This document shows, in pieces, positions 35,754-45,568 of a stretch of DNA of 64,000 nt (positions within the stretch are counted from its first letter, which is position 1; each line of letters begins with the position of its first letter). A model generated the notes under the pieces. That model was not told the DNA's origin. It saw only the letters and a program-made list of their open reading frames with translations, and did not search any database. Source of the stretch: Bacillota bacterium (GTDB taxonomy: Bacteria > Actinomycetota > Aquicultoria > Aquicultorales > Aquicultoraceae); the NCBI GenBank assembly GCA_023511485.1, contig JAIMBH010000004.1, forward strand, positions 35,442 to 99,441, given 5' to 3'. The translations under genes and the position numbers were made by a program.

Positions 35754-36125
35754 CTACCAGCTTCTCTCCTCGGCTTTCTTGTCCTCTATGCATAGTTCGG
35801 CATAAGGAATGGCTTTAAGCCTTTCCATTTCTATAGGTCTTCCGCACACTCTGCAAAAGCCATACGTACCATCTTCGATTCGCTTTAAAGCTCTATTTAC
35901 CTGATTCAGAAGGTCTTGAGTATTAAGTGACAGCGAGAGGTCCCTTTGTCTCATGTCTATATTGGTTCCAAGGTCTCCCATGTGATTATCGTAGGAGCTA
36001 TTTTCACCAGACCACTCCTGTTCTGAATTCTCCAGAGTGGTGTTTATATATTTCAGCTCTTCTTCCAGACTCTCTTTCTCTTTTAACAACCGCTCCCTAA
36101 ACGCATTCAGCTCCCGCTCGTCCAT
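35754..36125 (-). CDS. TraR/DksA family zinc-finger protein
   Basis: A 123-residue coiled-coil plus zinc-finger protein of the DksA/YteA type, possibly modulating RNA polymerase. The N-terminal coiled coil (~5-35) is followed by a flexible DNHMGDLGTN segment and a zinc-finger region with C91 and C94 (FCRVCG) and C112. The fourth ligand position is Asp115 (LCIEDK) instead of Cys. The ribosome binding site is AAGGAGGG. Confidence 0.88.
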   Translation of the reverse strand: MDERELNAFRERLLKEKESLEEELKYINTTLENSEQEWSGENSSYDNHMGDLGTNIDMRQRDLSLSLNTQDLLNQVNRALKRIEDGTYGFCRVCGRPIEMERLKAIPYAELCIEDKKAEERSW

Positions 36126-36207
36126 GGGAAACCCTCCTTAAACTTGCGGCACTCCTCTGAAATCCTCTGGGTAAATCCTGTTCCACGATCTTTGAGGCAT
36201 CAATCAT

Positions 36208-36213
36208 ATTATA
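36208..36213 (-). promoter_or_regulatory. Possible -10 box of the dksA/traR-like gene
   Basis: Minus strand TATAAT, 83 bp upstream of the start. The -35 position falls in a CTGATAGC repeat and matches poorly, so this is a weak call. Confidence 0.35.
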
Positions 36214-36217
36214 CCCG

Positions 36218-36236
36218 TAACGAGCTGATAGCTATC
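36218..36236. repeat. CTGATAGC-type repeat overlapping the ileS stop codon
   Basis: CGAGCTGATAGCTATCAG is a short palindromic member of the CTGATAGC family. The ileS stop codon is formed by TCTGATAGC on the minus strand at its right-hand end. Confidence 0.55.
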
Positions 36237-39045
36237 AGACCTGCACCAACACTGAAGCGCACCTGGCACATAGACCCGGATGCTCATGCGATACACCTAC
36301 CGTCTCTTCATACCGCCAGCACCTTTCACATTTAGCACCAGGCGCCTGTGAAACTTTCACAGCAAAATCCAATATGACCTCGCTTCTAAACGAATCAACC
36401 GGGGCCTCAAAATATGGGTATACTTTAACACTCGATACAATCATTACTTGCGCAAGAAGATCTTTAAAAGAGTCTAAAAATTCACGGGTACTATCATCGA
36501 CATACAGCTCAACCTGTGCCTCTAGTGAGTTACCTATCCTCTTCTCATTTCTCGCCTCTTCAAGCGCTTTTGCAACCTCTCCCCTTATCTTAAGAAGTTT
36601 GTTCCATCTGCCATCAAGGTCCACATTTATATATTCTTCATTTGGTGTTGGCCAATCAGATAAATGAACACTCGGCTTACCCCTAACCTCCTCTGGAATG
36701 TAAGACCAAATCTCCTCGCATGTAAAGGCAAGTATTGGAGCAAGAACTTTTGTAAATGTGACCAGCATTTTAAAAAGAACAGTCTGAGCTGCCCTGCGTT
36801 CAACCGAGCCAGCAGCTGAAGCATACAACCTGTCTTTTATAATGTCGAGATATAATGAACTCAGCTCATTAGTGAAGAAATCATAGACCGAGCGATAGAC
36901 AGCATGGAACCTGTAGTCATTGTAACTTGCCGTAACATTTTTAAGCAGCCCTGTCATCTCATGAAGGGCCCACTTATCAAGTTCCTGCAGCCTGTCATAA
37001 TCGACGTCATCAATGCCAGGCTTAAAATCGTAGAGGTTGCCGAGCATAAACCGAAACGTGTTTCTAATCCTTCTGTAAGCTTCCCCAACATGCTTTAAAA
37101 TATCCGGGGAAATTGCCACATCTACCGTATAGTCGCTAGATGCAACCCAAAGCCTCAATATGTCGGCACCAGACTTCGCGATGACATCCAGCGGATCCAC
37201 TACATTACCAAGCGATTTAGACATTTTACGGCCTTCGCCATCCACGACAAAGCCGTGTGTCAATACAGCCTCGTATGGGGCTCTATCATGCTCACCGACT
37301 GAGGTCATAAGCGAAGACTGAAACCAACCGCGGTGCTGATCGCTTCCCTCTACATATATATCTGCCGGCCACCTGAGCTCAGGGCGGTTCTTAAGAACCG
37401 CTTCGTGGCTTACCCCAGATTCAAACCAGACATCAAAAATGTCGGTTTCTTTTGTAAGTGCTCCTCCGCCACATTTAGGACATTTAAATCCTTTCGGCAG
37501 GATTTCCTCAGCACTCTTGATAAACCAGGCATCAGCACCATCGGCCATGAAGAGATTAACGACTGCACCTATAGTTTCATCGTTTACGATTTCTTCATGG
37601 CAATCGCTGCAATAAAATACCGGTATTGGAACGCCCCAGGAACGCTGGCGCGATATACACCAATCTGGCCTGGTCTCAACCATTCCGGTAATGCGCCTGA
37701 TGCTCCAATCAGGAATCCAGTTGACCTGGTTTATCGATTTTAAGGCCTCTCCACGCAGGTTGTTAATCTCCATAGAAATAAACCACTGCTCCGTGGCCCT
37801 GAAAATAACCGGGTTCTTGCATCGCCAGCAACAAGGATAAGCATGGGTTATCTCGGATGAATAAGGCAAAAGACCCTTGTCCTTCAAAAATTCGATTATC
37901 TTTTTATTTGCATCAAAGATAAGCATGCCCGCAAATTGGCCCGCCTCTTTAGTAAAATGCCCTGTTGCATCCACCGGCATTGGGGACGGTAGGTCGTACT
38001 TCAACCCAGTCATGTAGTCTTCCTGACCGTGCCCAGGCGCCGTATGCACCGCACCAGTTCCTGTATCAAGTCCGACATAGTCCGCAAGGACCACTACCGA
38101 CTCTTTTTCTGGAAAAAGTGGGTGTTCGCACTTAAGAAACTCCATCTCGGCACCCTTAAACCGGGCAGCAATATCGTAATTGGCAAGCCCTATCTCTTGA
38201 GACACTTCACCTAGCCTGGCCTCAGCAAGGATTAACATCTCATTACCGGATTTTACAGCGATATACCAGGCATCCGGATGAACCGCTACCGCAACATTTG
38301 CCGGAAGCGTCCATGGAGTTGTGGTCCAGATAACCACATACTTGGGCTCGTTAAAGCCCCTTAAAGGTTCGAATTCGCTTTTTAAAGGAAACTTCACATA
38401 GATGGACGGCGATGAATGTTCTTTGTATTCTATCTCCGCTTCCGCGAGTGCCGTCTGATCTTCAATGCACCAGTGGATTGGCTTGCGGCGCTTGTATACA
38501 AGGCCCCGCTTATAAAGCTCGCCAAACACCCTGACGTTTGTTGCTTCGTATTCATGATTAAGCGTAAGATATGGATTAAACCAATCCCCACTTACCCCAA
38601 GCCGCATAAACTGCTCGCGTTGCTTATCAACAAAGCTCATCGCATAATCGTGACATAGCTTTCTAAAATCCGCTTGCGAAATAGTCTTCGCTTTTTCGCC
38701 GAGTTGCTTCTCAACATTATGCTCAATAGGCTGGCCGTGGCAATCCCACCCAGGAATGTACGGGCTGTCAAATCCAATCATGGTTTTGTATTTTACAATG
38801 ATGTCTTTAAGAATCTTGTTCATTGCTGTGCCGACGTGTATATTTCCATTTGCATACGGTGGACCATCATGAAGAATAAACTTTTTCTTCCCTTCAGATT
38901 CCTTGCGAATCGCGCCGTATAGGTTAATATCGCTCCAGATCTTTAAGGTCTCCGGTTCTCTTTGCGGTAGGTTTGCCTTCATAGGAAAATCAGTCTGAGG
39001 CAGGTTTAATGTCACTTTGTAATCCGGCTTAGACGATTCACTCAT
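36235..39045 (-). CDS. ileS: Isoleucyl-tRNA synthetase
   Basis: Charges tRNA-Ile. The 936-residue class I enzyme shows the HIGH-type motif GNIHVGTA, the editing-domain region, KMSKSLGN, and a C-terminal zinc finger (CERCWRYEE...CARC). The start ATG is at 39045. No T-box leader is present upstream, unlike many Firmicutes ileS genes. It is the usual neighbour of lspA and divIVA in Gram-positive genomes. Confidence 0.97.
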   Translation of the reverse strand: MSESSKPDYKVTLNLPQTDFPMKANLPQREPETLKIWSDINLYGAIRKESEGKKKFILHDGPPYANGNIHVGTAMNKILKDIIVKYKTMIGFDSPYIPGWDCHGQPIEHNVEKQLGEKAKTISQADFRKLCHDYAMSFVDKQREQFMRLGVSGDWFNPYLTLNHEYEATNVRVFGELYKRGLVYKRRKPIHWCIEDQTALAEAEIEYKEHSSPSIYVKFPLKSEFEPLRGFNEPKYVVIWTTTPWTLPANVAVAVHPDAWYIAVKSGNEMLILAEARLGEVSQEIGLANYDIAARFKGAEMEFLKCEHPLFPEKESVVVLADYVGLDTGTGAVHTAPGHGQEDYMTGLKYDLPSPMPVDATGHFTKEAGQFAGMLIFDANKKIIEFLKDKGLLPYSSEITHAYPCCWRCKNPVIFRATEQWFISMEINNLRGEALKSINQVNWIPDWSIRRITGMVETRPDWCISRQRSWGVPIPVFYCSDCHEEIVNDETIGAVVNLFMADGADAWFIKSAEEILPKGFKCPKCGGGALTKETDIFDVWFESGVSHEAVLKNRPELRWPADIYVEGSDQHRGWFQSSLMTSVGEHDRAPYEAVLTHGFVVDGEGRKMSKSLGNVVDPLDVIAKSGADILRLWVASSDYTVDVAISPDILKHVGEAYRRIRNTFRFMLGNLYDFKPGIDDVDYDRLQELDKWALHEMTGLLKNVTASYNDYRFHAVYRSVYDFFTNELSSLYLDIIKDRLYASAAGSVERRAAQTVLFKMLVTFTKVLAPILAFTCEEIWSYIPEEVRGKPSVHLSDWPTPNEEYINVDLDGRWNKLLKIRGEVAKALEEARNEKRIGNSLEAQVELYVDDSTREFLDSFKDLLAQVMIVSSVKVYPYFEAPVDSFRSEVILDFAVKVSQAPGAKCERCWRYEETVGVSHEHPGLCARCASVLVQV

Positions 39046-39142
39046 TATGCCTTTTCACCCCGTAATCATAAATTATTATCTGCAAGACCTATTTGTAATC
39101 GATTATAAATTATTTAAATACAAAGTGCCCACGTATAGGCAC

Positions 39143-39178
39143 ATTAAAAAGCCCTCTCCCGCTCCATATCGAGAAAGG
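39143..39178 (-). terminator. Intrinsic terminator after the divIVA-DUF167-winged helix operon
   Basis: On the minus strand CCTTTCTCG and CGGGAGAGG pair (two wobble pairs) around an 8-nt loop, followed by GCTTTTTAA. A second small hairpin (GTGCC...GGCAC) is at 39125-39142. It lies between the winged-helix gene and ileS. Confidence 0.7.
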
Positions 39179-39255
39179 TTCTTGTTTGCAAGTCCCGAAA
39201 TAAAGTTAGTTTATTTTGCACGTCGAATAATTATTTTGCGAATAATTCACGCAGG

Positions 39256-39606
39256 CTATCTATCTAGTACTTCCGCTAAAATCCATAACCTGAGGTCACG
39301 ACTATCCAGCGCATCGACAAACGAATTGACTTGCTCTCTCAATGCCGAATCTGGCTCATAAACAAAAATGGCCTCACCATCAATCTCTTCTTTCTTTAAG
39401 AGACCTTTGACTGCCAGCTCTTCAACGGCCCTCGCAATGTCGTCCTCGCGCCTTCCTAAGTGTCTTGCTAAATCTGTAACCCTATCTCTGACGCTAGGAT
39501 TCTCATGGTAAAATACTATAACCGCCCACGCCACCAGCGAATCAACATATAAATGGACGAAATCTTTAAGGTTTTTATCGATGGCTTTGCTCATTAAATT
39601 TGACAC
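39256..39606 (-). CDS. Small winged-helix domain protein of unknown function
   Basis: A 116-residue protein I cannot name. Residues ~38-80 fit a winged helix-turn-helix (RDRVTDLARHLGRREDDIAR, AVEELAVKGLLKKEEIDG), with a C-terminal helix. The start is GTG with AAGGG 7 nt upstream. It is the last gene of the sepF-to-divIVA group and is followed by a terminator. A DNA-binding role is inferred from the fold only. Confidence 0.7.
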   Translation of the reverse strand: MSNLMSKAIDKNLKDFVHLYVDSLVAWAVIVFYHENPSVRDRVTDLARHLGRREDDIARAVEELAVKGLLKKEEIDGEAIFVYEPDSALREQVNSFVDALDSRDLRLWILAEVLDR

Positions 39607-39627
39607 CCGTAAACCCTTGGAGGAATA

Positions 39628-39927
39628 CTAGACACTCTTCATAGCATTCTCTAGATCTGTTTTGACTTTCTCAGGGCTAACTCCCTTTACCAAAATGCTT
39701 TTATTCCGACCCTGTTGACCTGATTTTATCGCAACTTGGCGTTTTGGCAAACCTAATATTTTGGATAAAAGCTCGATGCATTCCTCATTTGCTTTGCCAT
39801 CAACTGGCGGCGACTTTACTGCAATTTTAATATTATTGCCGTGAAGACCCACTATTTTTGTTTTCGAAGCCCTCGGCTGAATCCATACACTCAAAAGCGT
39901 ACCGTCGTTATAAGGGCTAGCATACAT
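39628..39927 (-). CDS. UPF0235/DUF167 family protein (YggU-like)
   Basis: A 99-residue member of a widespread family of unknown function. Family features: VWIQPRASKTKIVG at the start and VKSPPVDGKANEECIELLSKILG. It lies between divIVA and the winged-helix gene; the family is frequently linked to yggT, as here. Confidence 0.93.
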   Translation of the reverse strand: MYASPYNDGTLLSVWIQPRASKTKIVGLHGNNIKIAVKSPPVDGKANEECIELLSKILGLPKRQVAIKSGQQGRNKSILVKGVSPEKVKTDLENAMKSV

Positions 39928-39947
39928 ATCGACCAGCTTCTCACCTG

Positions 39948-40691
39948 CTAGAAAGCTAGCTTATCATAATCGGATTTTTCTATTTTATTTGAATCTTTCG
40001 TAACCCTGGCATCTTTAAGAGGAGCTCTGAACGAGGGCTCACTAGAACCTGGGAACACTTCCATAAAATCATCCGGCACATATGTTTCGCCTGTAAAACT
40101 ACCTGACAGCAAATCTTCTGCTTCTATATCCTTTTCCTCGCTCTTGGCAACACTGAGCTTGGGCAGCTCTTGCTCCTTCGTTGTTTGGTCTAAATCGACA
40201 GGCGGTTCGTCGTTAAGCCCAATAATATTATTTCCAATATCAGCTAAAGCGGCCGTACTGTCAGCGATTCTCATATAAGATTCAAGCATGTTCTTGAATT
40301 TGCTGCGAAACTCTTCCTCTGCCTGCTTAAGATGATTCAGGGTAGTTTCGTATTTCCGCTTTAGATCATAGGCTTCTTGAAGTATTTCTTTCGCCTTAAG
40401 CTCAGCATCTCTTTTGATCAACTCCGCTTCTTTCTGGGCATGCGCTGTTATATCCTCTGCCGATTTTTGCGCCGTTAGCAATGCATTCTGCAGGGTCTTT
40501 TCCATTCCCACATAATTTTCAAGGTCTTGTTTTGATTTTTCAATTTCCTCTTTTAGCTCGATATTTTCTTTAAATAACCGCTCGAACTCTTCTGCCACCT
40601 CATCCAGAAACTTATCGACTTCTTCCTCATTATAACCACGTATAGACCTATGGAACTCTTTGTGATGAATATCAAGGGGTGTTAGCTTCAT
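39948..40691 (-). CDS. divIVA: DivIVA-family cell division/polarity protein
   Basis: Coiled-coil protein that binds curved membrane and recruits growth or division machinery. The N-terminal lipid-binding domain is typical (MKLTPLDIHHKEFHRSIRGYN, then EVDKFLDEVAEEFE), followed by a long coiled coil to about residue 150 and an acidic, less ordered tail. The start follows AAGGAGG. In Actinobacteria the homologue is the polar-growth protein Wag31. Confidence 0.94.
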   Translation of the reverse strand: MKLTPLDIHHKEFHRSIRGYNEEEVDKFLDEVAEEFERLFKENIELKEEIEKSKQDLENYVGMEKTLQNALLTAQKSAEDITAHAQKEAELIKRDAELKAKEILQEAYDLKRKYETTLNHLKQAEEEFRSKFKNMLESYMRIADSTAALADIGNNIIGLNDEPPVDLDQTTKEQELPKLSVAKSEEKDIEAEDLLSGSFTGETYVPDDFMEVFPGSSEPSFRAPLKDARVTKDSNKIEKSDYDKLAF

Positions 40692-40775
40692 CTACGTATC
40701 CTCCTTCGAACAGCCGGCAACCACAAATATTTCTTTAATATCTATTACAAATTTCCTTGATCGGACTTTCCTTGC

Positions 40776-41066
40776 TTACCTGATAAAGAGTGCTAAAGTT
40801 GCATTAACCAAGCTATGCACGATTCCAAGTAACAACATCGCTAGAATTGGTGATAGATCCCACCCCATTCCACCGATCGTAATTGGTGGAATAATGTTTC
40901 TAACAAGTCTTAATATTGGCTCTGTTATATCATATATAAAGTTAAGGATCGGCCTTGTAATGTTATTTACAGGTACTGGTATCCACGATAACACGATCCT
41001 TACCAGAATAAATATCTCTAAAAGCCGAAATACAATGTTTACTATATCAAATATATTAAACGGCAC
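40776..41066 (-). CDS. YggT family membrane protein
   Basis: A 96-residue protein with two hydrophobic segments separated by the conserved SWIPVPVNNITRPILNFIYDITEPILRP-type loop (SWIPVP, TEPILRLVRNIIPP). I chose the GTG at 41066, which follows GGAGG with 8-nt spacing; the frame opens five codons earlier at a TTG that overlaps the ribosome binding site. It sits in the conserved sepF-proC-yggT-divIVA group. Confidence 0.9.
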   Translation of the reverse strand: MPFNIFDIVNIVFRLLEIFILVRIVLSWIPVPVNNITRPILNFIYDITEPILRLVRNIIPPITIGGMGWDLSPILAMLLLGIVHSLVNATLALFIR

Positions 41067-41082
41067 GCACACATCCTCCAAC

Positions 41083-41895
41083 TTAAGCCAATTCCTCGGC
41101 TCTTTTTATTGCAGCATTCACTGCTTCTTGTACTATATACCGAAACTCTCGTTTCGAAAATACCCGTAATGCTGCTTCTGTAGTGCCGCCGGGAGACGTG
41201 ACCATCTCCCTGAGTTCATCGGCCTTTTTCCCGGTCCGCTGCAGCAATGCCGCGGAACCGGCCATAGTTTGCACGACCAGCTTTTGCGCAACGTCTTCTT
41301 CAAGCCCAGCCCGAACACCGGCCTCTATTAAAGATTCTACCATCAAAAAGAAGTAAGCAGGCCCGGACCCACTAATGGCCGTTGCCTGATTCTGCAATTC
41401 TTCCGATAGCTCGATAACCTCACCAATAGAAGAAAATAGCAAAAGTGCGATTTTAACCGCTTCATCGCTGGCATACTTGCCCCTGCTGATAACAGACATA
41501 CCTTGCCCAACTAAAGCAGGGGTGTTCGGCATGACGCGAATAACCGCAATTCGCTTACCTATTAAATTATTTATTTTCTTAGTCGTAACGCCTGCAGCTA
41601 TTGATATAACGAGCTTGTCTTCTGAAAATAAATTTTTTGTTTCAGTTAGTACCTGTTCTATTTGTTGCGGTTTGACAGCTAGCAGAATAATATCGCTATC
41701 TTTGACCGCTTCATGGTTATCGGTGGTAAAATTCGCCTGATACTTAGCCTTTAGAGATTCAAGACGCTCAACATTAACATCACTTAGTTTGATCTGCTCC
41801 GCTTCCAACACACCCGACTGTATAAAGCCTCTAACAAGGGCTTCCCCCATCTGTCCAGCTCCGATAATAGAGAGCCTTCTGCCCCTTAATAACAA
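41083..41895 (-). CDS. proC: Pyrroline-5-carboxylate reductase
   Basis: Last step of proline synthesis. The 270-residue protein has the dinucleotide-binding GAGQMGEALVRGF, ILLAVKPQQ, VMPNTPALVGQG and the signature TVAGSAALL-like region ending in VTSPGGTTEAAL. The start is TTG with an ideal AGGAGG 5 nt upstream. Confidence 0.96.
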   Translation of the reverse strand: MLLRGRRLSIIGAGQMGEALVRGFIQSGVLEAEQIKLSDVNVERLESLKAKYQANFTTDNHEAVKDSDIILLAVKPQQIEQVLTETKNLFSEDKLVISIAAGVTTKKINNLIGKRIAVIRVMPNTPALVGQGMSVISRGKYASDEAVKIALLLFSSIGEVIELSEELQNQATAISGSGPAYFFLMVESLIEAGVRAGLEEDVAQKLVVQTMAGSAALLQRTGKKADELREMVTSPGGTTEAALRVFSKREFRYIVQEAVNAAIKRAEELA

Positions 41896-41904
41896 TTAAG
41901 CCTC

Positions 41905-42405
41905 CTAAAGCTGGTTAAAGAATCCTTTTTCTTGCAGACGCCTTCTTTCCTCAGCCGAAACCTCAACATTGCTCGGCGTCAAAAGGAAAATTTTATCGCC
42001 GATTTTTTGCATCCCACCATTGAGCCCGTACGTAAGACCGCTCGCAAAATCTACAAGTCTTTTTGATAGATCGCTATCGCTTCGCTGCAGGTTAATAATA
42101 ACCGGGATATCAGCTTTAAACTTGTCGGCGATCTGCTGGCAATCGTTAAAGTTATTTGGCTCAACGATATGCACCTTAACCGGCGGTGGCGGAGTAATCG
42201 ACCTCAAAGATGCAGATGATGAAGACGATACTGGCCGCTGTGTCCTTTCCAGATCAGGATAGCGTGTGATCTTGCGAACCGTTGGCGTTTGGTCAAAGTC
42301 TTCGAAACTGTCATCTTCATACATATCTTCGAAAGTATTTTCCAACGGTTCCTCTTCTGTTAGTTTGAAATAATTCAGCGTCTTGCGCCATATGCTCTCC
42401 CGCAT
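41905..42405 (-). CDS. sepF: Cell division protein SepF
   Basis: Membrane anchor and bundler of FtsZ. The 166 residues have an N-terminal amphipathic segment (WRKTLNYF), an acidic and Ser/Pro-rich linker (to about 80), and the C-terminal SepF domain (VHIVEPNNFNDCQQIADKF, VDFASGLTYGLNG, FLLTPSNVEVS). As no ftsA is present in the cluster, SepF is likely the main FtsZ anchor, as in Actinobacteria. Confidence 0.96.
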   Translation of the reverse strand: MRESIWRKTLNYFKLTEEEPLENTFEDMYEDDSFEDFDQTPTVRKITRYPDLERTQRPVSSSSSASLRSITPPPPVKVHIVEPNNFNDCQQIADKFKADIPVIINLQRSDSDLSKRLVDFASGLTYGLNGGMQKIGDKIFLLTPSNVEVSAEERRRLQEKGFFNQL

Positions 42406-42418
42406 ATATTTCTCCTCC

Positions 42419-43099
42419 CTAAGGCTTAAAGATGGCTGTCCCGATCCTTACCATGTTTGAACCTTCTTCAATTGCTACTTCAAAATCGTTAGTCATTCCC
42501 ATTGAAAGATAGCGCATTTTAACATTTGGCCCCTCTCTGCCAGACAGGTCATTAAATAACACCCTTAGCCTTGCAAAGTAAGGCCTTATCAGCTCTACAT
42601 TATCCGTAAACGGAGCCATCGTCATTAGCCCCTTTACCCGGATATTTTCCATCTGTCTCAGCTCTTCAATTGCGGGTATTACCTTTTCCGCAGAAAAACC
42701 ATGTTTCGTGGCTTCCCCAGAAACATTCACTTCGAGCAGGACATCTTGTACTTTTGATACTTTATTTGCCCTCTTATTTATTTCAGCTGCCAATTCAATA
42801 CTGTCTACCGACTGTATCAGGTAGACAAACGGCACTATATATTTTACTTTATTTCTTTGCAAATGACCAATAAAGTGCCACTTGACCTGGTCGCCAATCG
42901 CTTCATACTTTGGTAATATCTCTTGTGCCCTATTTTCGCCGATATCTGTTATGCCCTGATCTATTACTTCTCTTATAGCTGATACCGGCCTATTTTTACT
43001 TACCACCACTAAGGTTATATCGCTAGGATCTCTGCCTCTTCTTCTTGCGGCAAGCTCTATTCTTTTCTTAACCGATCGGATGTTCTCACTTATCGACAT
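42419..43099 (-). CDS. yggS: PLP homeostasis protein (YggS/PROSC family)
   Basis: Pyridoxal phosphate-binding protein without known catalytic activity. The 226 residues begin the barrel with TLVVVSKNRP (PLP-binding Lys), followed by GENRAQE, WHFIGHLQRNK, and a late SMGMTNDFEVAIEEGSNMVRIG. It lies between pgeF and sepF as in other Gram-positive clusters. Confidence 0.95.
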   Translation of the reverse strand: MSISENIRSVKKRIELAARRRGRDPSDITLVVVSKNRPVSAIREVIDQGITDIGENRAQEILPKYEAIGDQVKWHFIGHLQRNKVKYIVPFVYLIQSVDSIELAAEINKRANKVSKVQDVLLEVNVSGEATKHGFSAEKVIPAIEELRQMENIRVKGLMTMAPFTDNVELIRPYFARLRVLFNDLSGREGPNVKMRYLSMGMTNDFEVAIEEGSNMVRIGTAIFKP

Positions 43100-43554
43100 A
43101 CAATTATTTGTTGATCCGCAATCACTGCTATTTTCGGCATCACCGAGAAGATTTCGGTGAAGTTTAAATCTGAAGATGTCCTTTACCCCTTAAAATAAGA
43201 ATAATAGATGATTGAACAATTGGCTAGCGGTAATTTGGCGATATACTGATGATATAGTAATGTCTATACCTCAAGTTTACCTTTATATATATACGCCTAC
43301 CAGCTATTAAGCCATGATTTAGACATGGTTGATGCTGCATAATGGGGCTGATAGTTTATGACTTTGTGAACGTTGCTAAAGATGTTTGCTCCCAGTTCCA
43401 GATTATAGCAAAAATTATGCCACTAAAAATTTTAAAAATTTTTTAGAAAAATTTTTGCCTCTCAGAGCCCTGATACCCAGTCTCTAATTTACCTTCCGGT
43501 TGCTGCTCAGATTGGGCGATACCGGTTATATTTATCGCCTTTTTGATATCCGTC
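43100..43554. other. Intergenic region between pgeF and yggS
   Basis: 455 bp without a credible gene. It holds a 6-bp hairpin (CACCGA...TCGGTG, 43141-43159) without a U-tract and an AT-rich tract of alternating A5 and T5 runs (43427-43456) that resembles the palindrome at 62992-63021. Confidence 0.5.
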
Positions 43555-44391
43555 TCAGGTTAAAATCGCCGCTAACGCGGCCTGGCGCCCAGTTGTACCA
43601 CTATCAGCTCTGTAAGAAAAAAATAACCCACTATTGCATGCTGTACAGCAATCTTCGCATGTGTATATATTAGAATTTAATATACCACTCTTTAGCAACT
43701 GCCCTCTTGCAATCGCTCTAAGGTCTATGCGATCTCCATCCAGCCACTCCTGGCTGCTTTCAAACCGCTCTGTGAAAAGCTGTATTAAGTCGCGGCCTAC
43801 TGTATAGCAGCAGCCGCCTATTGCAGGCCCCACAAAGGCCAACGCTGACTCAGAGGCATCTCCGCGCTCTGGAAACATAGAGCCAATAGTTTTCCCTATT
43901 ATATCCCCGTATATACCCCGCCAGCCTGCATGGATTACAGCGACAGACCTTTTCCATGGTTCAACTATGATAACCGGAACGCAATCGGCGAAAAAAAGGA
44001 TCAACGGAACTAGTTTGCTGGCGGTGACAAGAGCGTCCGTGCCTTTAATCGAATCCTCCAGAGAGAAAGCTCCAAGCCCCACCCGGGACTCGTCAATTAG
44101 CGCCGTATCTGTTCCGTGGACTTGCTCAGCGCAAACTAAGCGGGCCATATCAAGGCCAAAAATGCTACATAGTTTTTCCCTATTCCTTATCACCAGCTCA
44201 GAATCATCGCCAACATGAAGAGCAAGATTTAGCGATCCATAAGCTCCCCGGCTAAAACCACCTTGTCTGGTTGTAAATACCGCTAGGATTCCATGCCGTT
44301 CTAAAAGCGGTCTTGATACGTAGTAGCCAACACCTTGCTTATACTCAAGCGTTAAACTATAGTCTGGCGAAGCTTGCGTATGTAACGGCAT
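43555..44391 (-). CDS. pgeF: Peptidoglycan editing factor / multicopper-type purine nucleoside phosphorylase (YfiH/LACC1 family)
   Basis: Member of the YfiH/YlmD family, known to act on purine nucleosides and, in E. coli, to correct peptidoglycan. Family motifs: TTRQGGFS, EQVHGTD, FADCVPVIIVEP and VIHAGWRG, then GGCCYTVG. The start ATG 44391 follows AGAGGGG; the open frame extends 12 codons further to an ATG with no good ribosome binding site. It directly follows ftsZ. Confidence 0.93.
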   Translation of the reverse strand: MPLHTQASPDYSLTLEYKQGVGYYVSRPLLERHGILAVFTTRQGGFSRGAYGSLNLALHVGDDSELVIRNREKLCSIFGLDMARLVCAEQVHGTDTALIDESRVGLGAFSLEDSIKGTDALVTASKLVPLILFFADCVPVIIVEPWKRSVAVIHAGWRGIYGDIIGKTIGSMFPERGDASESALAFVGPAIGGCCYTVGRDLIQLFTERFESSQEWLDGDRIDLRAIARGQLLKSGILNSNIYTCEDCCTACNSGLFFSYRADSGTTGRQAALAAILT

Positions 44392-44500
44392 TATATTGTC
44401 CCCTCTGCAATAATCCGTTCCTGCCATAAAATATGCCGCCGGCTAAACCAGCGGCTATATATTTATATATAAGCATATAAGTATCTACCATTTAGTTAAG

Positions 44501-45568
44501 TTATTTTCTTCTAAGAAACGTTGGTATATCGAGGTCCTCGGTGTCAAACGTTGGGATCGGGCCGACAGGCTCCTCTACTACTTCTTTTTGCTTTTGCACT
44601 AACTCGATTTTTTCTTGCTTCCTAAGGTCAAATCCGGTTGCAATTACTGTTACTTTTACTTCATCGCCCAGGGTGTCGTCGATGACTGCCCCGAATATTA
44701 TATTTGCTTCAGGATGTGCAGCATTTGCAATTACTTCAGCCGCCTCATTTACTTCAAACAAGCCAAGATCAGAGCCGCCTGAAATATTTAACAGAACACC
44801 CTGCGCGCCATCTATAGAAGCCTCTAGGAGAGGACTTGCTATAGCATTCCTTGCTGCTTCCACAGCCCTATTCTCACCGCTTGCTATACCAATTCCCATA
44901 AGTGCTGAACCTGCATTTGACATAATTGTTCTTACATCAGCAAAGTCAAGGTTGATCAGGCCAGGAACTGTGATCAAGTCGGTTATACCTTGAACACCTT
45001 GGCGCAGTACATCATCAGCCATGCGGAACGCTTCTACAATCGAGGTCTTCTTCTCTGCTACGTGCAGCAATCTATCGTTGGGAATAATAATAAGGGTATC
45101 TACATTCTCTCGCAGTTTCATTATGCCTTCGTCGGCTTGCATCGAGCGCTTTCTGCCCTCAAAACTAAACGGTCTTGTCACAACGCCAACAGTGAGTGCG
45201 CCGATTTGCCTTGCAATTTCTGCGATAACCGGAGCTGCTCCTGTTCCTGTTCCGCCACCTTTGCCAGCAGTCACAAAAACCATATCCGCCCCCTGTAGGG
45301 CTTCTTTTATATCTTCTCTGCTTTCTTCAGCAGCCCTGTATCCAACTTCAGGGTCAGCTCCTGCCCCGAGGCCTTTAGTTAGCTGTGCACCAATATGGAC
45401 CTTGTAATCGGCATCGGACATCAGCAACGCCTGAGCATCTGTGTTACATGCTATAAACTCTACTCCTCTGAGACCGGCTTCAATCATTCTATTAACTGCG
45501 TTCGTGCCGCCTCCCCCTACTCCGACTACTTTAATTACTGCAAGATAATTGGCGCCTGCGTCTAACAC
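44501..45568 (-). CDS. ftsZ: Cell division protein FtsZ
   Basis: Tubulin-like GTPase forming the division ring. The GTP loop is [12 protein letters not shown]; the T7 region [11 protein letters not shown] is present. After the globular domain the linker is very short (about 30 residues) and ends in the partner-binding tail [11 protein letters not shown]. The start is GTG with AAGGAGG. It is separated from ftsQ by 486 bp with no ftsA. Confidence 0.98.
   Translation of the reverse strand: MLDAGANYLAVIKVVGVGGGGTNAVNRMIEAGLRGVEFIACNTDAQALLMSDADYKVHIGAQLTKGLGAGADPEVGYRAAEESREDIKEALQGADMVFVTAGKGGGTGTGAAPVIAEIARQIGALTVGVVTRPFSFEGRKRSMQADEGIMKLRENVDTLIIIPNDRLLHVAEKKTSIVEAFRMADDVLRQGVQGITDLITVPGLINLDFADVRTIMSNAGSALMGIGIASGENRAVEAARNAIASPLLEASIDGAQGVLLNISGGSDLGLFEVNEAAEVIANAAHPEANIIFGAVIDDTLGDEVKVTVIATGFDLRKQEKIELVQKQKEVVEEPVGPIPTFDTEDLDIPTFLRRK

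Noticed and set aside
39046..39255. T-box leader for ileS
   Set aside because: No AGGGTGGNACCGCG-like T-box sequence or specifier stem is visible; only two small hairpins.
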